Positions 28,771-37,807 of a DNA stretch of 64,000 bases are shown piece after piece. Under the pieces are notes generated by a model. The model saw only the letters and a program-made list of their open reading frames with translations. It did no database searches and was not told the DNA's origin. Every line of letters starts with the position of its first letter. Within the stretch, counting starts at the first letter, position 1. The DNA is from CAYUZU01 sp964448675. Its GTDB lineage: Bacteria > Planctomycetota > Phycisphaerae > UBA1845 > Fen-1342. The translations under genes were made by a program, and so were the position numbers. The stretch spans positions 1 through 64,000 of the forward strand of contig CAYUZU010000015.1 of NCBI GenBank assembly GCA_964448675.1, read 5' to 3'.

Positions 28771-29772
28771 ATGAGTGCAATCAGTCGTGATGAACTGCTG
28801 GGGATCGGGCGCAGCTTCTGGGAAGCCCGCATCCTGCTGACCGCCGCCGAACTCGACCTGTTCACGTTGCTGGCGCATGAGGCCCACTCGGCAGACGAAG
28901 TCGCCAACGCACACGGCGGCGACCTGCGCGCCACGACCATTCTGCTGGATGCGCTGGCCGCCATGGACCTGCTCGCAAAGCATCGCGGACGCTACACCTG
29001 CCCGCCTGACGTCGCGGCCCACCTGGCCACCCATGCCCCCGAGAGCATCCTGCCGATGTTGCAGCACCAGGCCTCGCTGTGGCCAAGCTGGTCCGAGCTT
29101 ACCGGCATCGTGCGCGGCGACGCCGCCGCGTGGGATCGGGCCCACGCCCCCCGGGCTCCGGGCGCGACCGAAGCGTTCATCGGCGCCATGCACGTTGTCG
29201 GTGCCGGCCGCGCGCCGCGCGTGGCGGCCGCCATCAAGCCGCAAGATGCGCGCCGGCTGCTGGACGTTGGCGGCGCCTCGGGCACCTACACCCTCGCCAT
29301 GCTCGCAGTGAACCCGGCGCTCGAGGCGACGATCTTCGACCAGCCCGATGTCGTCGCGCTCGCCCGCGAGCGCTGTGCCGCGGCCGGCGTCAGCGACCGT
29401 GTCACGCTCGTCGGCGGCGATTTCTACACCGATGAGCTTCCCGGCGGGCACGACCTCGCCCTGCTCTCCGCGATCATCCACCAGAACAGCCCACCACAGA
29501 ACGTCGCGCTGTATGAGAAAGTGCAGCGCGCCCTCGTCCCGGGCGGCCGGCTGGTCATTCGCGACCACGTGCTGAGCCCGGACCGCACGTCGCCGCGGGC
29601 CGGCGCGGTCTTTGCCATCAACATGCTTGTGCGCACCGAAAGCGGCAACACCTATACCTTCGAGGAGATCCGCGAGACGCTCGCCGCAGCCGGCTTCGAG
29701 CGCATCGCGCAGCTCAACGCGGACGACGCCGGCATGAACGGCCTGGTGGAGGCCTATCGGCCGACAACCTGA
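28771..29772 (+). CDS. SAM-dependent O-methyltransferase (plant-type/AcrI-like family)
   Basis: The 333-residue product has an N-terminal winged-helix dimerisation domain (FWEARILLTAAELDLFTLLA, RATTILLDALAAMDLLAKH) and a C-terminal Rossmann methyltransferase domain: glycine motif RRLLDVGGASGTYTLAM, then ATIFDQPDVVALARERCAAA, VTLVGGDFYTDELPGGHDLA, and GGRLVIRDHVLSPD. It resembles the O-methyltransferase_2 family, which methylates hydroxyls of small molecules such as quinones and polyketides. The substrate cannot be inferred. The ATG follows GAAAGAGG. Confidence 0.85.
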   Translation: MSAISRDELLGIGRSFWEARILLTAAELDLFTLLAHEAHSADEVANAHGGDLRATTILLDALAAMDLLAKHRGRYTCPPDVAAHLATHAPESILPMLQHQASLWPSWSELTGIVRGDAAAWDRAHAPRAPGATEAFIGAMHVVGAGRAPRVAAAIKPQDARRLLDVGGASGTYTLAMLAVNPALEATIFDQPDVVALARERCAAAGVSDRVTLVGGDFYTDELPGGHDLALLSAIIHQNSPPQNVALYEKVQRALVPGGRLVIRDHVLSPDRTSPRAGAVFAINMLVRTESGNTYTFEEIRETLAAAGFERIAQLNADDAGMNGLVEAYRPTT

Positions 29773-30264
29773 GCTGGCGCGTCCGATAGCGGCGCTCTCA
29801 AGCGCGCGAATGGCGATAACGCCCAGGTGTCGCGATGATGGTCGATGTTCCGCACCGACCGTCCGATATGGAATAAACGGCTTCATCCACCTTCACTAAG
29901 CGTGTACGAACGTTGCTGCACGTGTGAACAGCGCGTTGCGTAGGAAATCGTCAGAGATTCCCGCTTTGCCTTTGGGCGCCGGTCCCGGAATCGATTACAG
30001 TGCGCTTAGCATGGCTCGTGGTGGCACTTGGAGGAGCTGCCTCACGTGCCACTGATCGTGTGTTGAGGAGCGGAGGCCGGTCGCCCCCCGCGGCCGGTGT
30101 GAGGCACCGACGCACATCGCTTGGAGAGAGGTAAGAGAGGTAGGAGGCGGCACCGCGGACCAGGCCGATTACCGTTCAGGGTGGAGACCCGGCCAGCACG
30201 TCCGATGGCTCAGCCGCAATGAGTCCCGTGAGGATGGGAAGAAACATCTACTGAGGAGGATGGT
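29773..30264 (+). other. Long upstream region of the PEP-CTERM gene
   Basis: No ORF of quality fills these 492 bases. The DNA from about 30000 onward is purine-rich with several AGAGAGG/GTAGGAGG runs (30122-30150) and short inverted repeats around 30080-30105 (CCGGTCGC ... GCGGCCGG). A weak promoter (TTGGGC, 17 bases, TTACAG) can be placed near 29972-30000. It is probably a long 5' leader; I could not match a known riboswitch. Confidence 0.35.
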
Positions 30265-31200
30265 ATGAGGAAACTAGCTGTTCTAATGGTGCTGCCGCTT
30301 TTCGCGAGCAGCGTGGCGCTGGCGGACTTCACGTTCCCGGCATTCAGTTTCAGCGACGTGCTGACAGCCGGCACGCCCAGCATCCAGGCGCTGACGGGCG
30401 CCCCGGCCGACACCTACGTCAGCTACGAGGTCTCGCTCGACTGGAGCAACGAGGGCACCTACTCGTGGTCCAGCGAAGCGCGCTTCGGTCTCGATGTCGG
30501 CTATCTGGCCGACTCGGGCGCGTCGCCTGACGGCAGCAGCACGGCCGACGACGTCACACTGACCTGGTCGGGCAACCTGGATTCGCCCTACATGGGCGGC
30601 TCCGACCCGCTCGATTTCGTCGGCTGGCAGTTGTTCAACGGCACCGGCGACCTGATCGACTGGGACAACATTACCGTGACGCTGATCGCGGGCAACATCC
30701 CCACCCCCCCGCCGGCCTTCAGCGGCGACTTCACCGGTACGCCGAACACGCTGGCCATGGGCGTGCCCACGACCGGCACCACGATCTGGGATGAGGACAA
30801 TCCGCAGCCCGGTCTGACGGATGGTGCGGGCGAGTCGGCCAACGGCACCGAGTATGTGGTGCCGGCTGGCTACTTCAGCTACACCGAGGTTGGCAACGAG
30901 GTCGGCTACCGCATCGAGCACGCCGGTGGCCCGTTCACGCTCGATCTGACCGGTCTGGCGACTGACCTCGATCTGTACCTGCTCGACAGCACGGGCCTGC
31001 CGGCCAACGGCCTGGCCTCGTCGACCAGCACCAGCGATGAGCAGATCGATCTCGCCGACCTTGCGGCCGGGACGTACTATGCTGCCGTCGATGGCTATGG
31101 CAGCAACAACCCCGGCAGCGACTTCACGATTCTGTATACCCCCGAGCCGGCTTCGCTGCTGTTGCTGGTCCTCGGCGGTCTGGCGATTCGCCGTCGCTAA
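30265..31200 (+). CDS. Secreted PEP-CTERM sorting-signal protein
   Basis: ATG 30265 follows GAGGAGGATGGT. The 311-residue protein has a signal peptide (MRKLAVLMVLPLFASSVALA), a beta-rich body with Asp/Gly-rich repeats, a bacterial pre-peptidase C-terminal-like segment (GYRIEHAGGPFTLDLTGLAT, TYYAAVDGYG) and a C-terminal PEP-CTERM tripartite signal: PEPASLLLLVLGGLAIRRR. Exosortase would cleave and process it for surface or exopolysaccharide attachment. No exosortase gene lies in this window. A good terminator follows. Confidence 0.88.
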   Translation: MRKLAVLMVLPLFASSVALADFTFPAFSFSDVLTAGTPSIQALTGAPADTYVSYEVSLDWSNEGTYSWSSEARFGLDVGYLADSGASPDGSSTADDVTLTWSGNLDSPYMGGSDPLDFVGWQLFNGTGDLIDWDNITVTLIAGNIPTPPPAFSGDFTGTPNTLAMGVPTTGTTIWDEDNPQPGLTDGAGESANGTEYVVPAGYFSYTEVGNEVGYRIEHAGGPFTLDLTGLATDLDLYLLDSTGLPANGLASSTSTSDEQIDLADLAAGTYYAAVDGYGSNNPGSDFTILYTPEPASLLLLVLGGLAIRRR

Positions 31201-31233
31201 GCGACCACCGATTCGCTGATTCAGCCTGAATGC

Positions 31234-31269
31234 AGCCCGCGGCTCCACGCGAGTCGCGGGCTGTTTCTT
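31234..31269 (+). terminator. Intrinsic terminator of the PEP-CTERM gene
   Basis: An 8-bp stem (AGCCCGCG 31234-31241 with CGCGGGCT 31255-31262) and a 13-base loop are followed by GTTTCTTT. It separates this gene from the convergent coaC-like gene. Confidence 0.8.
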
Positions 31270-31279
31270 TGCCCGCGAA

Positions 31280-31888
31280 TCAGCCGTCCGTTGCCTTGCC
31301 GGCCCCCCGCGGCGGCTGCCGCAGCAACGCCCCCTGCACCGCCGCCAGCAACTCTTCCGGCTCGACCATCCGCCCCGGCCCCGCGGTGCCGCACGCCAGG
31401 TGTCCCTCGGCGGGCCCCGCGAACATCACGCCATTCTCGCGCAGAAACGCGACGTTTCGCTGTACGGCCGGGTGTTGCCACATGCGTGTGTTCATCGCCG
31501 GCGCCAGCATGACCGGGCAGTCCGCCCCCAGCAGCATGGTGCTGACCAGGTCGTCGGCAATCCCGCCCGCCAGTTTGCCGATGACGTTTGCCGTCGCCGG
31601 CGCCACGAGCGTCAGGTCCGCTGTCTCGCTCGGGTGCAGGTGCTCCATGGCGGCGGGATCAGGTCCGTGCCACATGCTCGTGAGCACCGGCCGCCCGGTC
31701 AACGCGCGGAACGTCACCGGCCCGACGAAACGCTTCGCGTTGCGCGTCATGGCCACCGTCACGCCACAGCCGGCCTGCACCAGGCGCGACACGACGGTCG
31801 CCGTCTTGTACGCCGCAATGCCCCCGCTGACACACACCAGGCACTCGTAGCGGGCCAGGGGCGTCTTGTCGGCGGATGCTGTGCTCAC
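31280..31888 (-). CDS. coaC: Phosphopantothenoylcysteine decarboxylase-type flavoprotein (stand-alone CoaC)
   Basis: This FMN enzyme decarboxylates phosphopantothenoylcysteine in coenzyme A synthesis. The 202-residue product matches only the N-terminal half of bacterial CoaBC (Dfp): CVSGGIAAYKTATVVSRLVQ, HLHPSETADLTLVAPATANV, the PAMNTRMW clamp motif, and the proton-donor loop HLACGTAGPGRM with its Cys. The CoaB synthetase half is missing, so a separate CoaB must exist elsewhere. It follows gmk and rpoZ on the minus strand, the common gmk-rpoZ-coaBC order. Confidence 0.9.
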   Translation of the reverse strand: MSTASADKTPLARYECLVCVSGGIAAYKTATVVSRLVQAGCGVTVAMTRNAKRFVGPVTFRALTGRPVLTSMWHGPDPAAMEHLHPSETADLTLVAPATANVIGKLAGGIADDLVSTMLLGADCPVMLAPAMNTRMWQHPAVQRNVAFLRENGVMFAGPAEGHLACGTAGPGRMVEPEELLAAVQGALLRQPPRGAGKATDG

Positions 31889-31942
31889 AGGGAAACTCGT
31901 GGCCGCCGGGCGGCGCGTCGCATGGAGCGCCGCGGCTGCACC

Positions 31943-32173
31943 TTAGTGCCGGAACGTGTCCGGGTCGGCGATGCCGGAACCCTCGTAATCGATGCCGATC
32001 TTGTCCTGGACAATCTCTTCGATCACGACCTCCAACGGCGTCTTGCCGGTGGTGTCGACCAGCGGGCGGGCGCCCCGCATGAGCTCCAGCCAGCGGCGCT
32101 GGATGAGGGCGGTCAGCTTGAACCGGCCGCCGACCTTGTCGATGATCTCGTCATTCCGGAGGGCTTCAATCAT
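31943..32173 (-). CDS. rpoZ: RNA polymerase omega subunit
   Basis: Omega is the small subunit that helps fold beta-prime in RNA polymerase. The 76-residue product has the omega core: IIDKVGGRFKLTALIQRRW, then a polar linker and TPLEVVIEEIVQDKIGIDYE. Divergence from the proteobacterial protein is large, but gene position between gmk and coaC supports the call. Its ATG overlaps the gmk stop by four bases. Confidence 0.88.
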   Translation of the reverse strand: MIEALRNDEIIDKVGGRFKLTALIQRRWLELMRGARPLVDTTGKTPLEVVIEEIVQDKIGIDYEGSGIADPDTFRH

Positions 32174-32754
32174 CTGTGCTGCTCGCGCTCGATAATCCCC
32201 AGGATCTCATTCACCGAATCCTGGAGTATATCATTGGTGATGAAGTATGTATAGTGCCCGCTGGACCTTGCGAAAGCGATTTCGCCGTCCGCCTCCGCCA
32301 GCCGCCGGGCCTGCAGGGCCTCCGTCTCCGTCTGCCGCCCCGCCAGCCGGGCTTTCAGCGTCTCCATCGTCGGCGGCAGGATGAAGAACCGCAGCGATTC
32401 CGGCATCCGCTCGGCCACCTGGGCGCCACCCTGGACGTCGATCTCCATGACCACGACCCGGCCCGCCGCCATCGCCTCCTCGACGGGCTTGCGCGGCGTC
32501 CCATATCGCTTGCCGAGGTACTCGGCGTGCTCCAGCAACTCACCCGCGGCGACCATCCGGTCGAACTCATCCTCGCTGACGAAGTGGTACTCGTCCCCGT
32601 CGACCTCCTGGCCGCGCGGCGCCCGCGTCGTCACCGACACCGACCACTGCGCCTCCGGAAGCTGCTCCAGCAGGGCATCGCAGATCGACGTCTTGCCCGC
32701 GCCGGACGGCCCGCTGATCACCACCAATACACCGCGCTTGTCCGAGTTGCTCAT
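32170..32754 (-). CDS. gmk: Guanylate kinase
   Basis: GMP + ATP gives GDP + ADP. The product has the P-loop VVISGPSGAGKTSICDALLE, the GMP-binding TTRAPRGQEVDGDEYHFVSE and EYLGKRYGTPRKPVEEAMAA, the VVVMEIDVQGGAQV strand, and the lid arginines (ARLAGRQTETEALQARRLAE). I chose ATG 32754; an in-frame GTG at 32760 would add two residues. It is the first gene of the gmk-rpoZ-coaC unit, and overlaps rpoZ by 4 bases. Confidence 0.95.
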   Translation of the reverse strand: MSNSDKRGVLVVISGPSGAGKTSICDALLEQLPEAQWSVSVTTRAPRGQEVDGDEYHFVSEDEFDRMVAAGELLEHAEYLGKRYGTPRKPVEEAMAAGRVVVMEIDVQGGAQVAERMPESLRFFILPPTMETLKARLAGRQTETEALQARRLAEADGEIAFARSSGHYTYFITNDILQDSVNEILGIIEREQHR

Positions 32755-32804
32755 GGCCACCGATTATGCCCGCCCGGGCCGCCTCGTGCCAGTCACCCGC
32801 GCTG

Positions 32805-34448
32805 CTACTCCACTGCCCGCACGCAGTCGATCACTGTCCCGTCGACCCACTTGATCGCCGCCACGACCTTGTCACCGAGCCGCGGCCTGGCCGGCGGGCC
32901 ACCAACCATGCGGTCGACCTCCGCCTTGAGCTCCTCGATCGGTCGGATCGGCAGCCCGCTGTCGGCCGTCGCGTCGATCAGATCCTGCCGCCGCGGGTTG
33001 ATCGCGATGCCGCGCTCGGTCACGACCACGTCGATCAGCTCGCCCGGGCCGACCAGCGTCGTCACCTCGTCCACGATCACCGGAATGCGGTCGCGCACCG
33101 ACGGGATCGGCAGAATCACGCAGCGTCCGCTCAGGCAGTTCTGCCACCCGCCGATGCCATGCAGCAGCTTGCCGTCGGAGTGCGTCACGACGTTCGCGTT
33201 GAAGTTCACGTCGACTTCGGTCGCGCCCAGCACGACGGCATCGAGAAACGTCGCAAAGCAGCCCTTGCCGTGCCAGTTGTAGCTGGTAAACGGGCTGGTG
33301 TCCTGGTGGTTCGGGTACTCGCGCATGCTGCGCACGCCATCCAGGTCGAACGTCTGCCCGTCCAGGATGTAATCCGTCAGACCCGCCTCGAGCATCTCCA
33401 CCAGGTACTTCGTGCTGCCGCCGCGAATGAACCGCGCCTTGATCCCGGCCTCCTTCATGTATTCCTGCAGGTAGATCGCGAACGCCAGCGACGTGCCGCC
33501 GGCCCCGGCCTGAAAGCTGAAGCCGTCGCGCATGATCCCGGCGGCCCGCACGAACTTCGCGGCCAACTCCGCAATCATGAGGCGGTCCGGGCTCTTGGTG
33601 AGCTGCGTCGTGCCGCTGATGATCTTTGCGGGGTCGCCGATGCTGTCGAACACGACCACCTGGTCGACGTTGTTGCCCTGGATCTGCCACGGGATGCACG
33701 GGAATTCCACCAGGTTATCCGTCACGCCAATCACGTGATCCGCATAGATGCTGTCGACCAGGCCGAAACCCAGCAGCCCGCAGGCGCTCGGCCCCTCCAG
33801 CGCGTTGGCATTGCCGAAGGGATCGCACTTCGGACAGGCCAGCACGGCGATGTCGATATGCACCTCGCCGTCCTGCACCGACTGCCACCGGCCGCCGTGC
33901 GACCGCAGCACGCCCATCCCGCGCATCTTGCCCGTCGAGCAGTAATCGCCCAGCGGACCGTTCATCGAGCCTTCGATGTGATGGATGACGCCGTTGTCGA
34001 GCAAGTCGATCAGGGGCGCATGACACGGAAACGCCGCACTGGGAAACCACACCAGGTCCTTTACCCCCAACTCGGCCGCCGCCTGAAACACCGCGTTGGC
34101 CACCTTGTCGCCATTGCGGAAGTGGTGGTGCGAGCTGATGCGCATGCCGTCGCGGATGCCGGCGTTCTGCAGGGCGATCTTCATCGCTGCGACCGGACCG
34201 TCGACGGCCTTGGCGCGGGCCGGGATCGGGCCGGCATGCTGCGCGTCGGTACGTACCCAGGATACGACTTTGTTGCCGTCTGGCGGATAATCGTTGCAGG
34301 TGCGGATCGGCGGGGCGGCCTTGTGCCCAGTGGGGCGGAACTGGCCGACGCCCTGAAACGGCGTCTGCGCCCGGCCATTGACGACCGTCGGTACGGGCCG
34401 GCCGGCGGCGTTCTCGACAAGCTCGATCTTTGACGTGACGTTGGACAT
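32805..34448 (-). CDS. citF: Citrate lyase alpha subunit (CitF family), orphan
   Basis: CitF is the CoA-transferase subunit of citrate lyase, exchanging acetyl and citryl groups on the acyl carrier protein CitD. The 547-residue product aligns along its length with CitF: GMRISSHHHFRNGDKVANAV, CHAPLIDLLDNGVIHHIEGS, SHGGRWQSVQDGEVHIDIAV, CDPFGNANALEGPSACG, FSFQAGAGGTSLAFAIYLQE, DVNFNANVVTHSDGKLLHG and VTERGIAINPRR. An extra ~50-residue N-terminus precedes the family core. Neither citD, citE nor the citX/citG maturation genes are near, so it may be a different acyl-CoA transferase of the CitF fold. Confidence 0.85.
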   Translation of the reverse strand: MSNVTSKIELVENAAGRPVPTVVNGRAQTPFQGVGQFRPTGHKAAPPIRTCNDYPPDGNKVVSWVRTDAQHAGPIPARAKAVDGPVAAMKIALQNAGIRDGMRISSHHHFRNGDKVANAVFQAAAELGVKDLVWFPSAAFPCHAPLIDLLDNGVIHHIEGSMNGPLGDYCSTGKMRGMGVLRSHGGRWQSVQDGEVHIDIAVLACPKCDPFGNANALEGPSACGLLGFGLVDSIYADHVIGVTDNLVEFPCIPWQIQGNNVDQVVVFDSIGDPAKIISGTTQLTKSPDRLMIAELAAKFVRAAGIMRDGFSFQAGAGGTSLAFAIYLQEYMKEAGIKARFIRGGSTKYLVEMLEAGLTDYILDGQTFDLDGVRSMREYPNHQDTSPFTSYNWHGKGCFATFLDAVVLGATEVDVNFNANVVTHSDGKLLHGIGGWQNCLSGRCVILPIPSVRDRIPVIVDEVTTLVGPGELIDVVVTERGIAINPRRQDLIDATADSGLPIRPIEELKAEVDRMVGGPPARPRLGDKVVAAIKWVDGTVIDCVRAVE

Positions 34449-34562
34449 GGACCATCCCTTCTGCGGTCAAACCGGCGCGGGAATCAACTTCCCCTGCTTG
34501 TAGCGAACGGGGCCGGGTTTCGCAAGGTGGACGTCATCACCACCCATGGTCACGCACTGCCG

Positions 34563-35156
34563 CTACCGCTGCCGCTCCATGACCAGCGCCGCCGCCAGGC
34601 ACAGCAGCTCGTCCGCCCCCGCCGCGATGGCGAGGTCGAACATGTCCCACATCGCCCAGCGCCGCCGGATGAGCACCGCCACCGGCGTTTCCCCGTCCAT
34701 GATCCGGTGACCCTGCTGCGTCGCCACCGTCGTCAAACGCTGCTCGGGCGCTTCGATGTCGAAAACCGAGTACTCCGGCCGCACGCTCAGCATGCGCTTG
34801 CGGACCGCCACCGTCGGCTGGTCATCGCGAAGCAGGTGAAATGTCAGGCTCACCGCCAGCGGCTGTTCGCGCACGCGGGCCAGCACGGTGCGGTCGACGT
34901 CCAGGATGCGGATTTCGTGCCGCAACAGGCTCACCTGCGCACTGCGCACCAGGTAACGGCACGCGCGTGCGGCGTCGAGAATGTCGAAGTGGTATCCCCA
35001 GGTGAAGATGCGCCGTCGGACGGTGTAGCGGTTGAACGCCGGGTTCGGCGTGCCGCACTCCGGGCAGCGCACGGTCTCGGACGGCAACCCGCGCAGGTCA
35101 TACCCGCACTGGTAGCAAAGCCGCGCCGCGGCAGCGTCGTCAAAGTCACTATTCAC
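34563..35156 (-). CDS. Zinc-ribbon protein of unknown function
   Basis: The product has an N-terminal four-cysteine zinc ribbon (CYQCGYDLRGLPSETVRCPE, CG) typical of planctomycete proteins with a 'CGYDLRG' motif, then a beta-rich domain (FTWGYHFDILDAARACRYLV, RHEIRILDVDRTVLARVREQ, TVATQQGHRIMDGETPVAVL) and a short C-terminal hydrophobic segment (FDLAIAAGADELLCLAAALV). The beta part recalls LURP/tubby-like domains with strand-rich phospholipid-scramblase folds, but that is a guess. I use the GTG at 35156 as start; a GTG 16 codons upstream (35204) is also possible. Neither has a clear ribosome binding site. Confidence 0.6.
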   Translation of the reverse strand: MNSDFDDAAAARLCYQCGYDLRGLPSETVRCPECGTPNPAFNRYTVRRRIFTWGYHFDILDAARACRYLVRSAQVSLLRHEIRILDVDRTVLARVREQPLAVSLTFHLLRDDQPTVAVRKRMLSVRPEYSVFDIEAPEQRLTTVATQQGHRIMDGETPVAVLIRRRWAMWDMFDLAIAAGADELLCLAAALVMERQR

Positions 35157-35222
35157 GCCCTGAGGATAGCCGGAACAGACGGGGAAATCGAAGATGCCCG
35201 GCACGGCCGTGCCACGGGGCGG

Positions 35223-36872
35223 TCAGCCGCCGTATGGACTCCCGCCGCCGTAGCCGCCAAACCCCGGCAGGATCGGCTGGTTGTCCTCGTGCCGCGTCTC
35301 GTTCGCGCTGGTCACCCGTATCGCCGGCTTGTCCTTGAACGGGCACACGTTCTCACAGATCCCGCAACCGATGCACTTGTCCGGGTCGACGTGTGGCTGC
35401 AAGAGCGTCGTCGTCGAGCCGTCCCGCAGCGTCACCGCCGCCTCCAGGAAGTAGATTGCCTTGTCCGGCACCGGACAATGCTCCTCGCACACCATGCAGT
35501 TGCGCCCATACGCGTATGGCAAGCACCGCCCCTTGTCGAACGACGCCAGCCCGATCTTCACCGCCTGCTTCTCTTCCACCGTCAGCGGCTTGATCGCCTC
35601 CGTCGGGCACACCTGCCCACAGGCGTTGCACGGATACGCGCAGTAGCCGATCTTCGGCACCAGCCGCGGCGTCCACAGTCCCTCCAGCCCCGCTTCCGCC
35701 AGCGTCGGCTGCAATCCACCTGTCGGGCATACTTTCATGCACATGCCGCACGCGATGCACCGCGCCAAAAACTCCGGCTCCGGCCGGGCCCCGGGCGGCC
35801 GCACCAACTGCGGGTTGAACGTCTCCCCGCGGCCCTGCGGCGTGGCCCGCATGAAGGCCAGCCCTGCCAGCCCCAGGACCGTCCCGCCGATGATCCCGCG
35901 CCGCGACAGGTCGACCGCCTCCTGGTCGTCGCGCCGTTGCCACGGTGCCGCCAGCTTGAAGCGCAATCCCTGCTGCGGGCAGGCGTCCGTGCAGTTCAGA
36001 CAGCCGAAGCACTCCTGCGGCTTCCAACCGCTGCCCGGCTTGCTGCTGGCGGCCCCGTGGCAGGTCATGCCGCACAGGTCGCACTCGTTACACGCTGATT
36101 GGTCCACCTCGCGCGTGAGCCAGGGTCGCCATGCCAGCAGTCCCAGCAACCCGCCGAGCGGGCAGATGTAGCGGCACCAGAATCGCCGGCGATAGTAGTT
36201 CAGCCCGACGATAATCGCGAAAAAGCCCAGAATCAGCCCGCTGCCGACAAATGCCTGCCCTGACGTGACGAACAGGTTGTCGCGCAGGAATTCGTACGTG
36301 GGCTCGGTGGCGGACGTGACGTGCCAGCCGCCGACGTTCGGATCGCGCTGATAGATCGCGGTCGACGTGTCTTCGATCGCCCATTGCGTTGCCGGCCAGA
36401 GAGCCGTCGCCGTCGTGCGGTACAGAATCGCGATTGGATCGAACAGGGCGAGCCACTGGACACCAAAGACGGCCATCACCAGCAATCCGACCAGCAGCAC
36501 GTACTTGGTCAACTGCCACCGGCTCCAGTGCTCCTTGCGCCGCCGCGGCCGCCAGTAATCGAACCCGCGCCCCGCGATTGCATGCACTGTCCCCAGCGGG
36601 CAGATCCAGCCGCAGAACACGCGTCCCAGCACGATCGTCAGCACGATCGTAATCAGCGACCACAACAGGACGGCGCTCAGTGTGAACGTCGCCAGCACCG
36701 TTGTCGCCGCAATCAGCGGATTCAGGTAGAAGAATGCCCCCAGCCATCCCGGCGGCGTTTCATCCGCCGCGGGCTGCATCCACAACACCATTGCCACGAA
36801 CAGCAGCAGCAGGACGAGCTGTACCCCGCGCCGCACCCAGGCCCAGCGCGAAGTCGATCGGCGTTTGCTCAC
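35223..36872 (-). CDS. Membrane polyferredoxin (NapH/NosR-like 4Fe-4S protein)
   Basis: The 549-residue protein has several membrane helices (VLLLLFVAMVLWM, LLWSLITIVLTIVLGRVF, VLLVGLLVMAVFGVQWLAL) with the NapH-type motifs CGWICPLG and CRYICPLG facing the cytoplasm. At least six further cysteine clusters follow: CNECDLCGMTC, CFGCLNCTDACPQ, CIACGMCMKVCP, CNACGQVCP, CMVCEEHCP and CIGCGICENVCP. It would conduct electrons between the quinone pool and a soluble or periplasmic partner. Its ATG overlaps the stop of the upstream DUF362 gene, a conserved pairing in planctomycetes as far as I recall. Its partner reductase is unknown. Confidence 0.88.
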   Translation of the reverse strand: MSKRRSTSRWAWVRRGVQLVLLLLFVAMVLWMQPAADETPPGWLGAFFYLNPLIAATTVLATFTLSAVLLWSLITIVLTIVLGRVFCGWICPLGTVHAIAGRGFDYWRPRRRKEHWSRWQLTKYVLLVGLLVMAVFGVQWLALFDPIAILYRTTATALWPATQWAIEDTSTAIYQRDPNVGGWHVTSATEPTYEFLRDNLFVTSGQAFVGSGLILGFFAIIVGLNYYRRRFWCRYICPLGGLLGLLAWRPWLTREVDQSACNECDLCGMTCHGAASSKPGSGWKPQECFGCLNCTDACPQQGLRFKLAAPWQRRDDQEAVDLSRRGIIGGTVLGLAGLAFMRATPQGRGETFNPQLVRPPGARPEPEFLARCIACGMCMKVCPTGGLQPTLAEAGLEGLWTPRLVPKIGYCAYPCNACGQVCPTEAIKPLTVEEKQAVKIGLASFDKGRCLPYAYGRNCMVCEEHCPVPDKAIYFLEAAVTLRDGSTTTLLQPHVDPDKCIGCGICENVCPFKDKPAIRVTSANETRHEDNQPILPGFGGYGGGSPYGG

Positions 36873-37807
36873 GAAAGCTGATACTCTTCCAGCGCCAGTT
36901 TCTTGTAGTCCATGCGGCCAAGCTTGTACTTCTCGCCCATCTTGACCGTGCCGATCTTCTCGGGCTCGTTGCCCAGCAGCTCGGACCCGAACGCGTCGAG
37001 CGCGACGATGTCCGTGCCGGCGGCGACGGTGTGCCTGGCGACGACGTCATCGAGGTTGCCGCCGGTGGGACCGTGGGCCGTCAGCATGCGCGTCGCGTCC
37101 AGGACGCACAACTCGGGCTTCATGAACTGCGTGATGTCGGCGATGGTGGTCGGCAGGTCCTGGTGGAACCGCCCGCGATCATCGACCACCCCCATGTAAT
37201 TCTTCATGCAAAGTGACACCCGCGTCGAGCCGTGGTGCTTGCAGACCGGCACGTTCAGGACCAGGTCGCATTCCACGATCTCGGGATACACGGGGTGCTC
37301 TTTCAACAGATTCCCGCCAACCTTCATTTTGCGGAAGCGGCGCTCGTCGAGATAAACGATCTCGGCGCCCTTCTTCTTCGCTGCCGGGGCGATGCCGCTG
37401 TTCTCGTACGACTGCTTGGCGTCGTTGCAGGTGAAGTCGCCGACCTTGACCGTCTTCGCCCCCGCGTCAAAGCACATCTCGACCAGGCTCGCGACGACGT
37501 CCGGGTGCGTGTTGGCGGCGTATTCCGGCTTGCGATTCCAGCCGATGTTCGGCTTGACCCACACCACGTCGCCCTTGCTGACGAAGCGCTTCATGCCGCC
37601 CAGCCCCTCGATGGCCTGCTTCGTCAGCCGCGCCGCCAGGTCCGCCGCCGGCGTGGCCCCCTCGGCCGCTTTCCACCGGGCAATCGTCATGTCCAGTTTG
37701 GTCGGCGCCTTCTTCGGCTCCGCCCACACCAGGTCGTTCAATGAAAACGTGCCCAGCCCCAGGGCGGCAGACTTCAACAGGAACTCGCGTCGCGATTGGA
37801 TCGACAT
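36869..37807 (-). CDS. DUF362 protein with Tat signal
   Basis: The 312-residue product begins with a twin-arginine signal (MSIQSRREFLLKSAALGLGT). The body is a DUF362 domain: VWVKPNIGWNRKPEYAANTH, PDVVASLVEMCFDAGAKTV, KVGDFTCNDAKQSYENSGI, VPVCKHHGSTRVSLCMKNYM and AGTDIVALDAFGSELLG. DUF362 proteins are often beside or fused to ferredoxin domains, but their reaction is unknown. Tat export implies folding with a cofactor before export. Co-transcribed with the polyferredoxin downstream (4-base overlap); a redox complex is likely by inference. Confidence 0.88.
   Translation of the reverse strand: MSIQSRREFLLKSAALGLGTFSLNDLVWAEPKKAPTKLDMTIARWKAAEGATPAADLAARLTKQAIEGLGGMKRFVSKGDVVWVKPNIGWNRKPEYAANTHPDVVASLVEMCFDAGAKTVKVGDFTCNDAKQSYENSGIAPAAKKKGAEIVYLDERRFRKMKVGGNLLKEHPVYPEIVECDLVLNVPVCKHHGSTRVSLCMKNYMGVVDDRGRFHQDLPTTIADITQFMKPELCVLDATRMLTAHGPTGGNLDDVVARHTVAAGTDIVALDAFGSELLGNEPEKIGTVKMGEKYKLGRMDYKKLALEEYQLS

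Noticed and set aside
30175..30262. Hammerhead ribozyme or riboswitch before the PEP-CTERM gene
   Set aside because: The TGAG...GAAAC pattern lacks the conserved core and cleavage pairing, so no known class fits.
32766..34433. Plus-strand ORF opposite citF
   Set aside because: Antisense shadow; citF matches its family along its length.
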